Positions 43,949 to 53,156 of a DNA stretch of 64,000 bases are shown piece after piece. The stretch comes from Mesobacillus selenatarsenatis SF-1 (GTDB taxonomy: Bacteria > Bacillota > Bacilli > Bacillales > Cytobacillaceae), in the NCBI RefSeq assembly GCF_000813125.1, contig NZ_BASE01000071.1, positions 1-64,000 on the forward strand, in the 5' to 3' direction. The first letter of the stretch is position 1. Every line of letters begins with the position of its first letter. The translations under genes and the position numbers were made by a program. The notes under the pieces were generated by a model. That model saw only the letters and a list, made by a program, of their open reading frames with translations, did no database searches and was not told the origin of the DNA.

Positions 43949-44872
43949 CTACTCTTCTATAATTTTATTTTTCAGGACACCGAGTCCTGTAATCTCTAGT
44001 TCCACTACATCGCCCGGTTCAAGCCAGCGATGAACATCCGTTCCTAGTTCGAGGATGCAGCCTGTTCCGACTGTTCCTGAGCCGATCACTTCTCCGGGAT
44101 ACAGAGTCGTACCCGCTGATGCACGCTCGATCATTTCACCGAATGAATAATAAATGTCCTTCATATTTCCCTTGGACAGCTCTTTGCCGTTGACACGAGC
44201 AACCATTTCAAGGTCATAGCCTTTCCCCGCTTTGAGGTAGTCCAGCTCATCTTTAGTGACCAAATGTGGACCGAATGAAGTAGCGAAATCTTTCCCCTTC
44301 GCCGGACCAAGTCCGACCTTCATTTCCTGTCGCTGAAAGTCACGGGCACTCCAGTCATTCATGATAAAAAAGCCAAAAATATGCTGTTCGGCATCCTTCG
44401 CTTTAATATTACGGCCTTCCTTGCCGATGACACAGGCGATTTCCAGTTCGTAATCCATCCATTCACAGTTCTGTGGGCGCCTGATGTCTTCCTCAGGACC
44501 CTTAATGGCAAGATGGTTGGTAAAATAGAACACCGGAATCTCATACCATTCAGGGATCATTTCAAGGCCTCGGTTTTCCCTTGCTGTTTTTACATGCTGC
44601 TCGAATGCGTAAAAATCACGGACACTCCTCGGATTCGACAGCGGCGATTTTAAGCTGACTTCATCCAAAGAATAGGAACCACTGCCAGTTTCAATCAGAC
44701 CTTTATTTTTCTCGATATACTCCATGAATACATCATGGTTCTCGATGAATGCCAGCATATTGTCAGGCAATGTACCGTTCGATGCTTCGTGCATATCGAC
44801 AGCCTGATTCTGCGAATTAATCCAGCCAGCACGGATTGAACCGTCTTTTTTCATAAAAGTTATAAACTTCAT
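43949..44872 (-). CDS. Fumarylacetoacetate hydrolase family protein
   Basis: 307 aa FAH fold: the Mg-binding DYELEIACVIGKEGRNI and FFIMNDWSARDFQRQEM segments and GEVIGSGTVGTGC are typical. Expected to hydrolyse fumarylacetoacetate (or maleylacetoacetate) to fumarate/acetoacetate, ending tyrosine breakdown. No maleylacetoacetate isomerase gene is beside it. Separated from hmgA by 15 nt. Confidence 0.9.
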   Translation of the reverse strand: MKFITFMKKDGSIRAGWINSQNQAVDMHEASNGTLPDNMLAFIENHDVFMEYIEKNKGLIETGSGSYSLDEVSLKSPLSNPRSVRDFYAFEQHVKTARENRGLEMIPEWYEIPVFYFTNHLAIKGPEEDIRRPQNCEWMDYELEIACVIGKEGRNIKAKDAEQHIFGFFIMNDWSARDFQRQEMKVGLGPAKGKDFATSFGPHLVTKDELDYLKAGKGYDLEMVARVNGKELSKGNMKDIYYSFGEMIERASAGTTLYPGEVIGSGTVGTGCILELGTDVHRWLEPGDVVELEITGLGVLKNKIIEE

Positions 44873-44880
44873 ATCATCAC

Positions 44881-45492
44881 CTATTTCCTTTGCAGCTCAA
44901 AGGTTTTTGCCAGTGGGAGCGTGTAGGTCGCTCCTGCCAGCCTGCCTACCGGATTCAATTTTTCCGAATTGATGCGCCCGCTTTCATAAAGATCATCGGC
45001 GACATGTACATGAACGACCTTGCCGATGACAAGGCTGCCTGCTCCCGACTCTTCACCGCCAAAGTGAAGAACCTGGTCCAGAACACATTCAAGGTGGACC
45101 TTCGACTCCTTGACCCGTGATGGCTTAATCGCCACACTATCGACCTTGTTCAGGCCAGAAGCTTCAAATTCATCGACATCTGACCCGAATTCAGTAGCGC
45201 AGTCATTCATCTGCTGGACGAACTCCTCACTGACAATATTGATAACAAATTCCTTTGTGCTTTCAATGTTTTTCAGCGTATCCTTTTTCGCCCCATCAGT
45301 CCCTCTTCTCATTGGCGAAAAGCATACCATCATCGGATTCGCGCTGATAACTGTAAAGAAACTGAATGGAGCCAAATTGGCGTTCCCGTTTTCATCCTGG
45401 CTGGAAACAAAGGCAATTGGCCGCGGCAGGACAGAGCCTTGCAAAAGCTTGTATGCGTCTCTCCATTCAAGTGTATCTGTTTTGATTTCCAA
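44881..45492 (-). CDS. Flavin reductase-like, FMN-binding domain protein
   Basis: 203 aa of the flavin reductase/DIM6-NTAB family (SVLPRPIAFVSSQDENGN...NLAPFSFFTVISANPMMVCFSP). It binds FMN and may supply reduced flavin or have an unassigned redox step. TTG start at 45492, between the aminotransferase stop and the FAH gene. Consistently inside the tyrosine operon, but its role there is not established by the sequence. Confidence 0.85.
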   Translation of the reverse strand: MEIKTDTLEWRDAYKLLQGSVLPRPIAFVSSQDENGNANLAPFSFFTVISANPMMVCFSPMRRGTDGAKKDTLKNIESTKEFVINIVSEEFVQQMNDCATEFGSDVDEFEASGLNKVDSVAIKPSRVKESKVHLECVLDQVLHFGGEESGAGSLVIGKVVHVHVADDLYESGRINSEKLNPVGRLAGATYTLPLAKTFELQRK

Positions 45493-45495
45493 GGC

Positions 45496-46587
45496 TTACA
45501 CCGCCCTTTCATGAAAAAGCTGGCTGACGATTTGGAGAATGAACTCATGATCTTCACGAGTGCCGAGAGTAATCCGGAATGCTTCCTTGTAGCCCGAAAG
45601 CTGCATTTGCCTGACAAGGACTCCGTTTTTCGTCAGCGTCTGGATGACCGGCCTGTTCGTGAAGGCAAACAGGAAGTTGGATTGCGATGGGAAACTATCA
45701 ATCCCCAACTCTTTGAACTTTGCACTCAGGAAGTCTCTTTCTGCACTATTTTTACCAGAGCAATCTTGGATGAATGCCTGGTCTTCCAGTGCAGCCACCG
45801 CCGCTGCTTGCGCAAGCTGGTTGACATTGAAAACATCCCTGACTTTGTGGAGCTCCTTGGCAATTTCCTCATGCATGATGCCGTAGCCAACACGCAGGCT
45901 CGCAAGTCCATAGATTTTTGAAAAAGTCCTTAGGATGACAATGTTTTGATATTGATCAAGCAACGGCATCGTATCAAGGTATTCTTCAGAATCCGCATAT
46001 TCAAAATAAGCCTCATCCATGATGATCAGGACGTTAGAAGGCACCTTGTCGATAAACGAAAGCAATTCCTGTTTGGCGACGATCGTCCCGGTCGGATTGT
46101 TCGGATTGCAGACGAATACAATTTTTGTTTTTTCGTTGATGGCTTCCTGCATTTTTTTAAGATCATGCCTGCCGTCGATCATCGGGACGGTGACAGATAC
46201 GCCGCCCTCAATCAGTACATTCGTTTTATAGCGAGGAAAAGTTACCTCCGCCATGACCGCTTCATCATTTTTATTGATATATGCCCTTGTAAGCAGGCGA
46301 ATGATCTCTTCTGAACCGTTCGAAACAAGAAAATGCTTCTGTTCTAATTTATAATGCGATGACAGTTTCTCTACGATTCCTGTTGTCATTCCGTCTGGAT
46401 AGAATGCCAGATTAGCAGATGCCTGCATGATTGCTTCTCTGACCTTTGGTGAAGTGCCATAGACATTTTCATTATCCGAAAGCTTTCTTACTGTTGTGAT
46501 TCCATACTGTTCCTTGATTTCCTCAATCGTCTGGCCGAGGGCATATGGTGTGATTCCTTCAAGTTCTGCTCTTGCTTTAATATTCAT
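45496..46587 (-). CDS. Histidinol-phosphate/aromatic aminotransferase-like PLP enzyme
   Basis: 363 aa fold-type I aminotransferase, HisC-like. The PLP region is VLIIMDEAYFEYAD and LRTFSKIYGLASLRVGYG with the Schiff-base lysine in TFSKIYG. In this operon it most likely converts tyrosine (or phenylalanine) to 4-hydroxyphenylpyruvate for hpd. Start: ATG 46587 with GGGGGATG at the right spacing; an ATG two codons upstream is too near. A role in histidine synthesis is less likely, as no his genes are near. Confidence 0.85.
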   Translation of the reverse strand: MNIKARAELEGITPYALGQTIEEIKEQYGITTVRKLSDNENVYGTSPKVREAIMQASANLAFYPDGMTTGIVEKLSSHYKLEQKHFLVSNGSEEIIRLLTRAYINKNDEAVMAEVTFPRYKTNVLIEGGVSVTVPMIDGRHDLKKMQEAINEKTKIVFVCNPNNPTGTIVAKQELLSFIDKVPSNVLIIMDEAYFEYADSEEYLDTMPLLDQYQNIVILRTFSKIYGLASLRVGYGIMHEEIAKELHKVRDVFNVNQLAQAAAVAALEDQAFIQDCSGKNSAERDFLSAKFKELGIDSFPSQSNFLFAFTNRPVIQTLTKNGVLVRQMQLSGYKEAFRITLGTREDHEFILQIVSQLFHERAV

Positions 46588-46658
46588 ATTCATCCCCCAT
46601 TTTTTCTGTCGCCGTTTATAACGAAAAGGGAGCGAATCGCCCCCTTCTGTCCCGGCTA

Positions 46659-47774
46659 TTAAAGGTTGCCGCGTCTTTCCTGTTCACGCTCGATTGATTC
46701 GAATAGAGCCTTGAAGTTTCCTTCACCGAAACCTCTTGCGCCTTTACGCTGGATGATTTCAATGAAAAGCGTCGGACGGTCTACGATTGGCTTCGTGAAG
46801 ATTTGCAGCAAATAGCCTTCATCGTCCCGGTCCACAAGAATGCTAAGTTCTTTTAACTTATCAATCTCTTCGTCAATTTCGCCAACACGCTTTGAAAGCA
46901 TTTCATAGTATGAATCAGGTGTGCTCAGGAATTCCACTCCATTCTCACGGAGTTGTGCTACTGTGCTGACAATATCCTCTGTCAAAATCGCAAGGTGCTG
47001 GACGCCTGGGCCGTTGTAGAATTCAAGGTATTCCTGAATTTGTGATTTGCGCTTTCCTTCTGCCGGCTCGTTGATTGGGAACTTGATGCGGCCGCCATTG
47101 TGCATTACTTTTGACATCAGCGCTGAGTATTCAGTCACGATATCCTTGTCAGTGAAGTGCTTCATTTCCTTGAAGCCCATGACATTCGCATAATAGTTAA
47201 CCCATTCTTCCATTCTCTCAACATTGCCGACAACATGGTCGATGCCAATGAATCCTGCGTCATTCACAGGAACAGTCGTTTCGAATTCAACAAAGCCAGG
47301 CATGAAAAGGCCATTATAATTTTTTCTTTCAACGAGTGTATGGATTGTATCTCCATATGTACCGATTACGGCCTTCTTTAAAGTACCTTGCTCATCAGAA
47401 ACTTCATGGGGCGGCTGGATTTCGATTGCGCCTCGCTTAACCGCTCCCTCGTATGCCTTCTCGACATCATCGACTGCCAGCGCGATATCCTTGACACCAT
47501 CGCCATGAGTCTTGACAAACTGTGCTACACGAGATGAATCGTTGTATGTTCCAGTCACAACCAGACGAATCTTGCGCTGCTGAAGTACATAGGATGTGGT
47601 TTCACGGTTGCCTGTTTCAAGACCTGAATATGCCACTACCTTAAAGCCAAAAGCAGTCTGGAAAAAGTGAGACGCCTGCTTGGCGTTTCCTACATAAAGC
47701 TCTAAATAGTCAACATCCTGAACCGGGAAAAAATCCTCAGTACTTTGGCCAGATACCATAACTTTCTCTTGCAT
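46659..47774 (-). CDS. hpd: 4-hydroxyphenylpyruvate dioxygenase
   Basis: 371 aa, two VOC halves. Fe(II) ligands are the His in IGIDHVVGN and VQHLAILTEDI and the Glu in TLFIEIIQRKGARGFGEGNF, the family's C-terminal signature. Converts 4-hydroxyphenylpyruvate to homogentisate. First gene of the reverse-strand tyrosine operon, AGGAGG upstream; lies 128 nt after the bkdB end, with no obvious strong terminator between them. Confidence 0.95.
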   Translation of the reverse strand: MQEKVMVSGQSTEDFFPVQDVDYLELYVGNAKQASHFFQTAFGFKVVAYSGLETGNRETTSYVLQQRKIRLVVTGTYNDSSRVAQFVKTHGDGVKDIALAVDDVEKAYEGAVKRGAIEIQPPHEVSDEQGTLKKAVIGTYGDTIHTLVERKNYNGLFMPGFVEFETTVPVNDAGFIGIDHVVGNVERMEEWVNYYANVMGFKEMKHFTDKDIVTEYSALMSKVMHNGGRIKFPINEPAEGKRKSQIQEYLEFYNGPGVQHLAILTEDIVSTVAQLRENGVEFLSTPDSYYEMLSKRVGEIDEEIDKLKELSILVDRDDEGYLLQIFTKPIVDRPTLFIEIIQRKGARGFGEGNFKALFESIEREQERRGNL

Positions 47775-47902
47775 TGTAAAACCTCCTGGAAGAATATTTA
47801 TAATATTTAAAATTATTTTATAGTAATTATCCCTGCCCTCTCAAGAGCGCGATGTAAAGCTATAATGCTTTTGCGTGGTAAAGTATCGACTCTTAATACC
47901 AG

Positions 47903-49279
47903 TTACATCAATTCCAACAGCATCATTTTTGGATTCTCTATCAACTGTGCGAAACGGTTTGTATAGGCAACAGCAGTTGCCCCGTCTGCGACTCTGTGAT
48001 CAAAAGCCATTGACAGATTCATGATTGAACGGATGGCAATCTCATCTTGATCTGTGACAACTGGCCGTTTCTTTGTTTTATGGAAAGAAACGAGCGCTGT
48101 CTGCGGATGTTGGATGATTGGTGTTGCTCCAATACTGCCGCCCAGTGGACCGACATTGCTAATAGTAAATGTACCGCCCGATATATCCTTGACCGTTAGC
48201 TTGTCATCAAGTGCAAGCTTTGTCAGACGCTTCATTTCATCATGAATTTGCTTTAGATTCATTTGTTCAACATTCCTGATAACCGGCACAATCAGGCCTT
48301 CAGGAGTATCTACGGCAATTCCAATATGATGCTCACGCAGCAGCTGAATATTTTCGTTTTCTTCATCGAGCTTTGCATTAAAGATCGGAAATTCCTTTAA
48401 AGCAATTGACAGGACTTTAATAAAAAAGGCCGTCGCAGATATAGAGCTTCCGGAACCCTTGATCTCTTCTCGCAAAGCAATCAACTCGCTAACATCTATT
48501 TCCTCAAAGTGGGTACAGTGAGGGATCGTATACATGGATTGGACCATCTTTTTCGCAATCTGCTTGCGGCGGCCGCGGAATGGCAGTATATCCTGGTGGC
48601 TGAGCTTATTTTCGGTCGGAGCCCTTTCTTCAGAACCCACTTCCGAAACCTTCGGAGCCTTCGGTTCGGAAGCAGGTTTTGAAACGTTCGGAACCTCTTG
48701 TTCAGAAGCAGGTTGCGAAATGTTCGGAATCTCCTGTTCGGAACCAGCTTCCGAAGTGCTCGAAACCCCGTGCTCTCTTAATTTAACAAAGGCCAATATA
48801 TCTTCTTCGGTAATCCGGCCTGCTGGTCCGGTTCCTTTTACTTCCATAATGTTAACGGCATTTTCACGGGCAACTTTCCGCGTATAGGGAGAGGCCAGAA
48901 TCTGTCCAAGTCGCGCACTTACACCTACAGGCACCTTGACTCCAGCGGGTCTGTCCAATACAGCTACTGCAGTTTCTTCAGGTTTGGCTTCTGTTTTTAC
49001 AACATCAGCGACCTTCTGGGACTCGCTAGTTTGGACTCCACCGGAACTTTCCTCTATGATCAGCAGGGTAGTCCCTACCTTTACCGTTTGCCCCGGGGTT
49101 AGCAATAGTTCTTTAATTACACCTGAGCGGGGAGCGGGAATCTCTGCGGTCATCTTGTCTGTCTGGACTTCAACCAATGGATCATCAGCCTTGACGAAAT
49201 CTCCTGGTTTCACCAGGTAACAATTGATGTCCGCTTCGGTCATGCCTTCCCCAATGTCGTGGAGCTTTACTTCAACCAT
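47903..49279 (-). CDS. bkdB: Branched-chain 2-oxoacid dehydrogenase E2 (BkdB), lipoamide acyltransferase
   Basis: 458 aa: lipoyl domain (1-75, lipoyl Lys in VQTDKMTAE), a peripheral subunit-binding domain (SPYTRKVARENAVNI), a long linker, and the catalytic acyltransferase domain with FDHRVADGA. The linker holds three and a half copies of a 12-residue repeat such as SEQEVPNVSKPA (nt about 48600-48770), in place of the usual Ala/Pro linker. ATG 49279 follows AGGAGGCG; GTG 49285 is an alternative. Confidence 0.93.
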   Translation of the reverse strand: MVEVKLHDIGEGMTEADINCYLVKPGDFVKADDPLVEVQTDKMTAEIPAPRSGVIKELLLTPGQTVKVGTTLLIIEESSGGVQTSESQKVADVVKTEAKPEETAVAVLDRPAGVKVPVGVSARLGQILASPYTRKVARENAVNIMEVKGTGPAGRITEEDILAFVKLREHGVSSTSEAGSEQEIPNISQPASEQEVPNVSKPASEPKAPKVSEVGSEERAPTENKLSHQDILPFRGRRKQIAKKMVQSMYTIPHCTHFEEIDVSELIALREEIKGSGSSISATAFFIKVLSIALKEFPIFNAKLDEENENIQLLREHHIGIAVDTPEGLIVPVIRNVEQMNLKQIHDEMKRLTKLALDDKLTVKDISGGTFTISNVGPLGGSIGATPIIQHPQTALVSFHKTKKRPVVTDQDEIAIRSIMNLSMAFDHRVADGATAVAYTNRFAQLIENPKMMLLELM

Positions 49280-49290
49280 CGGCACGCCTC

Positions 49291-50286
49291 CTAAAACTTC
49301 ATTACTTTCTCGATTGCAGCTGCGACTCTTTTCGGAGTCGGCAGATAATGATCTTCAAACCCAAAATACGGAACAGGCGTATCATAGCCTGTAACTCTTT
49401 CGGCCGGAGCCTTTTGATAAAGGAATGCCTCATCATTGATCAGGGAGATCAAATCACTGCCAGTGCCTCCCGTTGCATGTGCTTCATGGACAATCACCGT
49501 TCGTCCTGTCTTCTGTACTGACTCTATGACAAGATCTTTGTCAATTGGATAAAGTGTCCTCAGATCAAGGACCTCACACTGGACACCCTTTTGTTTCATA
49601 TCTTCTGCAGCCTTCATCGCTACCGGTATCATCGCGCCCCAGGCAATAACCGTTACATCGTCGCCTTCGGTCAATTTCTTTCCTTTTCCTATTTCAACTG
49701 TATACTTCCCTTCCGGAACCTCACCGCGTGAGGAACGATAACTTCTCATTGGCTCTAAAAAGAGGACAGGGTCCGGATCTTCAATTGCAGCGATCATCAG
49801 GCCTTTGGCGTCATAGGCATTGGATGGGCAGACCACCTTCATTCCCGGCATATGGGTAAAAAGGGATTCCGTGCTGTCACAATGGATTTCAGGTGCACGT
49901 ACACCGGCGCCATAAGGAGCTCGGATAACCATTGGCACGGTAAAATGCCCCAATGTCCTCATTCGCAGCCTCGAAGCATGGGTCATGATTTGTTCATAAG
50001 CAGGATAAATGAAGCCCAGGAATTGAATTTCCACCACGGGTCGGAATCCATTAACGGCCATGCCAATCGCTGCCCCTACAAAACCTGCTTCACTCAAAGG
50101 AGTATCTACTACGCGGTCCTCTCCATATTTCTCCTGAAGACCATCAGTCGCGCGGAATACCCCGCCATTTTTTCCGATATCCTCACCGAGGAGGATGACA
50201 TCCTTGCTTTCACCGAGCATCGTATCCAGTCCATCGGTAATCGCCTGGACAAGCGTCAAGGTCTTTGTCTGTATTGCCGTATTCAT
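49291..50286 (-). CDS. bkdAB: Branched-chain 2-oxoacid dehydrogenase E1 beta (BkdAB)
   Basis: 331 aa. MNTAIQTKTLTLVQAI, GEDIGKNGGVFRAT, and PLSEAGFVGAAIGMA match E1-beta. Forms the heterotetramer with BkdAA to decarboxylate 2-oxoisovalerate and relatives. ATG 50286 overlaps the bkdAA stop (ATGA), so translation is coupled. A TTG one codon upstream opens the frame but is less likely. Confidence 0.95.
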   Translation of the reverse strand: MNTAIQTKTLTLVQAITDGLDTMLGESKDVILLGEDIGKNGGVFRATDGLQEKYGEDRVVDTPLSEAGFVGAAIGMAVNGFRPVVEIQFLGFIYPAYEQIMTHASRLRMRTLGHFTVPMVIRAPYGAGVRAPEIHCDSTESLFTHMPGMKVVCPSNAYDAKGLMIAAIEDPDPVLFLEPMRSYRSSRGEVPEGKYTVEIGKGKKLTEGDDVTVIAWGAMIPVAMKAAEDMKQKGVQCEVLDLRTLYPIDKDLVIESVQKTGRTVIVHEAHATGGTGSDLISLINDEAFLYQKAPAERVTGYDTPVPYFGFEDHYLPTPKRVAAAIEKVMKF

Positions 50287-51353
50287 CAAGCCTCTCCTCC
50301 GATCAGCTCAAGGTATTCCCGCTTTTGTTTCTCAATTGTCCATGTAGGCTTTTCGAAAACATAATCAAAGATCACTGCCGGGTCAGCTTTAGGGAACTTT
50401 TCCATTTCCTGTACAGCTGCATCAATTTCAGCAGCTGCCTGCGCTTCTATTTCCTTCACCCATGCTTCATCGTAAAGTCCTTCGTTTTTCATCCAGCGTT
50501 CAAGCCTTAACAATGGATCAGTTTCCATACGCTTCAGCGCACTTTCTCCCTGGTCACGATATTTCGATGCGTCATCCGCAGTTGTATGTGATCCATACCG
50601 CCACGTCATCGCTTCAATCAGTGTCGGGCCTTCGCCATTGCGGGCACGCTTAAGTGCCTTTTCCGTTTCAGCAAAAACGGCAAAAATATCGTTGCCATCA
50701 ATCCTCACGCCGGGAATATCATACGCTAACGCTTTTTGCGCAATGGTTGCGGAGTTCATCTGCTTGCTGATTGGAACTGAAATTGCGTATTGATTATTCT
50801 GACAAAAATATACGACCGGAGATTTGAAGACACTTGCAAAGTTCAAGCCTTCATGAAAATCACCTTCCGAAGTCGCTCCATCACCGAAATAACAAATCGC
50901 CGCATTCTTTGTATCTTTTTGTTTTTCAGCAAAAGCTGCCCCTGCAGCATGTGGAATCTGGGTTGCAATTGGGATGGCGGGCGGGAAGATCTTTTTCCCA
51001 TCCGGCGGGACACAGCCTTCATTTCGTCCATTCCAGAACAGCAATATATTCCTCAGAGAGTGGCCGAACACCATGGCAGCACCGTGGTCTCGGTACGTCG
51101 GGAACATCCAGTCATCACTTTCTAGTGCAAGAGCGGTTCCAACCTGGGAAGCCTCCTGCCCTTCAAATGGCGCGTACGTCCCAATACGCCCCTGGCGCTG
51201 AAGACTGATAGACTTCCTGTCCAGCGTCCGGATCCTTACCATTTCCGAATAGAACTTCTTCACTCGCTCTTCGGTCACCAAATCCTTATAATCCTCAGAA
51301 ACAATGTTTCCGTTTTGGTCCATCACTTGAAAAATCGGAAAATCCTTTTCCAT
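50286..51353 (-). CDS. bkdAA: Branched-chain 2-oxoacid dehydrogenase E1 alpha (BkdAA)
   Basis: 355 aa. The ThDP motif is CYFGDGATSEGDFHEGLNFA...VYFCQNN, with the RYGSHTTADDASKYR loop of branched-chain E1-alpha. Decarboxylates 2-oxo acids from Leu, Ile and Val. The operon has no E3 (lpdV), ptb or buk gene, unlike the B. subtilis bkd cluster. Confidence 0.94.
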   Translation of the reverse strand: MEKDFPIFQVMDQNGNIVSEDYKDLVTEERVKKFYSEMVRIRTLDRKSISLQRQGRIGTYAPFEGQEASQVGTALALESDDWMFPTYRDHGAAMVFGHSLRNILLFWNGRNEGCVPPDGKKIFPPAIPIATQIPHAAGAAFAEKQKDTKNAAICYFGDGATSEGDFHEGLNFASVFKSPVVYFCQNNQYAISVPISKQMNSATIAQKALAYDIPGVRIDGNDIFAVFAETEKALKRARNGEGPTLIEAMTWRYGSHTTADDASKYRDQGESALKRMETDPLLRLERWMKNEGLYDEAWVKEIEAQAAAEIDAAVQEMEKFPKADPAVIFDYVFEKPTWTIEKQKREYLELIGGEA

Positions 51354-51386
51354 CGGCTCACCCTTTTTTAAAAGTCTATGATTCTA

Positions 51387-52493
51387 TTACATTCTCACTG
51401 CCCATTTTGGACGCTTCATATGAGAGAAGAAGCTGTTTCGTCTTGTTCTGGCTTCAATGCGGTTTTCGCAAAATTTATTAGCGGCTTCAACAGTCGTGAT
51501 TCCCTCCCGCTCTGCCTGCTTATAAATATTTAACAGAGAATTATAGATAGCCTTCGTCTTCTTCAAAACTCGTTCCTTATTTGGTGAATACAGCTCATCC
51601 GCCACCTGGATCAATCCGCCAGCATTGACGATGTAATCAGGCGCGTAAAGGATACCCTTCTCCTGAAGGATGTGACCATGACGTTCTTCCTTCAGCTGAT
51701 TGTTCGCAGAGCCAACGACTGCTTTTACCTGAAGCTGTGGAATTGTGTCATCATTGATGATTCCGCCCATAGCGCACGGTATGAAAATATCAGCAGGCTG
51801 GGAATAAATTTCGTCACTGTTAACGACTTTGATTCCTGCTCCCATTTCTTCCGCTTTCTTAACGATCTGGTCGATTGCTTTTTGATTAATGTCCGTAACA
51901 TACAGGTCTGCGCCATTATCAAGAAGATACTCTGCTACCTTGTAGCCTACCTTTCCCAGCCCCTGGATCGCATAGGATTTTCCGGACAAATCATCCGTAT
52001 CCCAAAGAGCTTTGCTTGTTGCCTGCAATCCAAAGATGACACCTTGAGCCGTTGGTACTGATGAATCACCGCTTCCGCCATATACTTCATCTACACCAAC
52101 GATGCAATTTGTTTCTTTTAATGCATGGACAAAATCTTCTGGATCTGTGCCCATGTCGGTTCCTGTATAGAAACGTCCCTGGATCGACTCAACAAACTGG
52201 CCAAATGCCCTGAACAATTCTGGGCTCTTATCTGTTGTAGGATCGCCAATTATAACTGCCTTTCCTCCACCGAAATCCACATCAGCCGCAGCGCATTTAT
52301 AGGTCATGCCTTTTGAAAGCCGCAGTACGTCTTCTAATGCATCGTCAACTGATTTATAAGGATACATACGGCAACCGCCCAATGCTGGCCCTAACCGTGT
52401 ACTATGAATCGCAATGATCGCCTTTAATCCAGTTGCTTCATCATTACAAAATACAACCTGCTCGTGCTCACGAATTTGTTCAAACATATCCAT
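51387..52493 (-). CDS. bcd: Leucine dehydrogenase
   Basis: 368 aa Glu/Leu/Phe dehydrogenase. [19 protein letters not shown], catalytic Lys in [23 protein letters not shown], and the NAD fold [24 protein letters not shown]. Deaminates Leu, Ile and Val to the 2-oxo acids used by the Bkd complex downstream. GGGGGAAAG precedes ATG 52493. A cre-like site lies between it and the thioesterase gene. Confidence 0.95.
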   Translation of the reverse strand: MDMFEQIREHEQVVFCNDEATGLKAIIAIHSTRLGPALGGCRMYPYKSVDDALEDVLRLSKGMTYKCAAADVDFGGGKAVIIGDPTTDKSPELFRAFGQFVESIQGRFYTGTDMGTDPEDFVHALKETNCIVGVDEVYGGSGDSSVPTAQGVIFGLQATSKALWDTDDLSGKSYAIQGLGKVGYKVAEYLLDNGADLYVTDINQKAIDQIVKKAEEMGAGIKVVNSDEIYSQPADIFIPCAMGGIINDDTIPQLQVKAVVGSANNQLKEERHGHILQEKGILYAPDYIVNAGGLIQVADELYSPNKERVLKKTKAIYNSLLNIYKQAEREGITTVEAANKFCENRIEARTRRNSFFSHMKRPKWAVRM

Positions 52494-52523
52494 TGTTCTT
52501 TCCCCCTTTATTCCGTTAAACCA

Positions 52524-52537
52524 TGTTAGCGCTTACA
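52524..52537. promoter_or_regulatory. Catabolite-responsive element (cre) upstream of leucine dehydrogenase
   Basis: TGTTAGCGCTTACA, with a T or A on either side, fits the CcpA consensus WTGNAANCGNWNNCW on the minus strand. Thirty nt upstream of the leucine dehydrogenase start, so carbon catabolite repression of the amino acid operon is likely. Confidence 0.75.
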
Positions 52538-52554
52538 TTTTTGCGCAAAAATTT

Positions 52555-52947
52555 TTAGCTGCCTGTAAGTAATTCATTTATCTTTTCTTTAGGAAGGACC
52601 ACTTGCTTTACTTCCCCCACTCCTATAAGGCGACCCTTACTTTCTGCCCGTACATTGGTAAGAATGGTATTGGCTTGAAGGCCTGTGACGGTTGCAGTTA
52701 CGGTAACCTCGCCCCCTTCAATACATGGAGCTATGTGTTTAACTGTTACCGCGCCGCCCATACCTTCTTCATGATCCTCTAAAAAAGGAACTATAATTTG
52801 CCGCGATACCCACTCCATGTGATACACCATCGATACAGTGGAGTATACTGGATGGACGACTTTTCCCTCAAAGCGGGCAAACATTTCTGGTGTAACAATG
52901 ACATCGATGGAGGCCGTTCGCCCAGCTATCAAACCATCTCGCATCAT
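52555..52947 (-). CDS. Thioesterase-like hot-dog protein (FlK-type)
   Basis: 130 aa. GRTASIDVIVTPEMFARFEGKVVHPVYSTVSMVYHMEWVS and the C-terminal GRLIGVGEVKQVVLP show the hot-dog thioesterase fold of the fluoroacetyl-CoA thioesterase type. It may hydrolyse acyl-CoA made in this pathway. Tight, upstream of leucine dehydrogenase. ATG 52947 with GGAAAGGTGGGAT is chosen over 52962. Confidence 0.8.
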   Translation of the reverse strand: MMRDGLIAGRTASIDVIVTPEMFARFEGKVVHPVYSTVSMVYHMEWVSRQIIVPFLEDHEEGMGGAVTVKHIAPCIEGGEVTVTATVTGLQANTILTNVRAESKGRLIGVGEVKQVVLPKEKINELLTGS

Positions 52948-52981
52948 ATCCCACCTTTCCAAGTTGCAAATATGTATAACG

Positions 52982-53017
52982 TTTATTTAACGTTATCATA
53001 ACATTTCGTTAAATAAA
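52982..53017. promoter_or_regulatory. Inverted repeat upstream of the thioesterase gene
   Basis: 11-bp perfect arms TTTATTTAACG / CGTTAAATAAA, 14-nt loop, 35 bp upstream of the thioesterase start. An operator-like element (TetR/FadR scale), regulator unknown. Confidence 0.5.
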
Positions 53018-53156
53018 TGGTCAATAAATTGTAAGAAATTTTGGTATTTTCTTAAAAATAATTTTGATATAATAATTAACTATTAACTTTCGTACTAACA
53101 TTTGTATTACCACTCCACTGATGAAGTCCTTACAGGATAGCTTTGTTAAATTGGAC

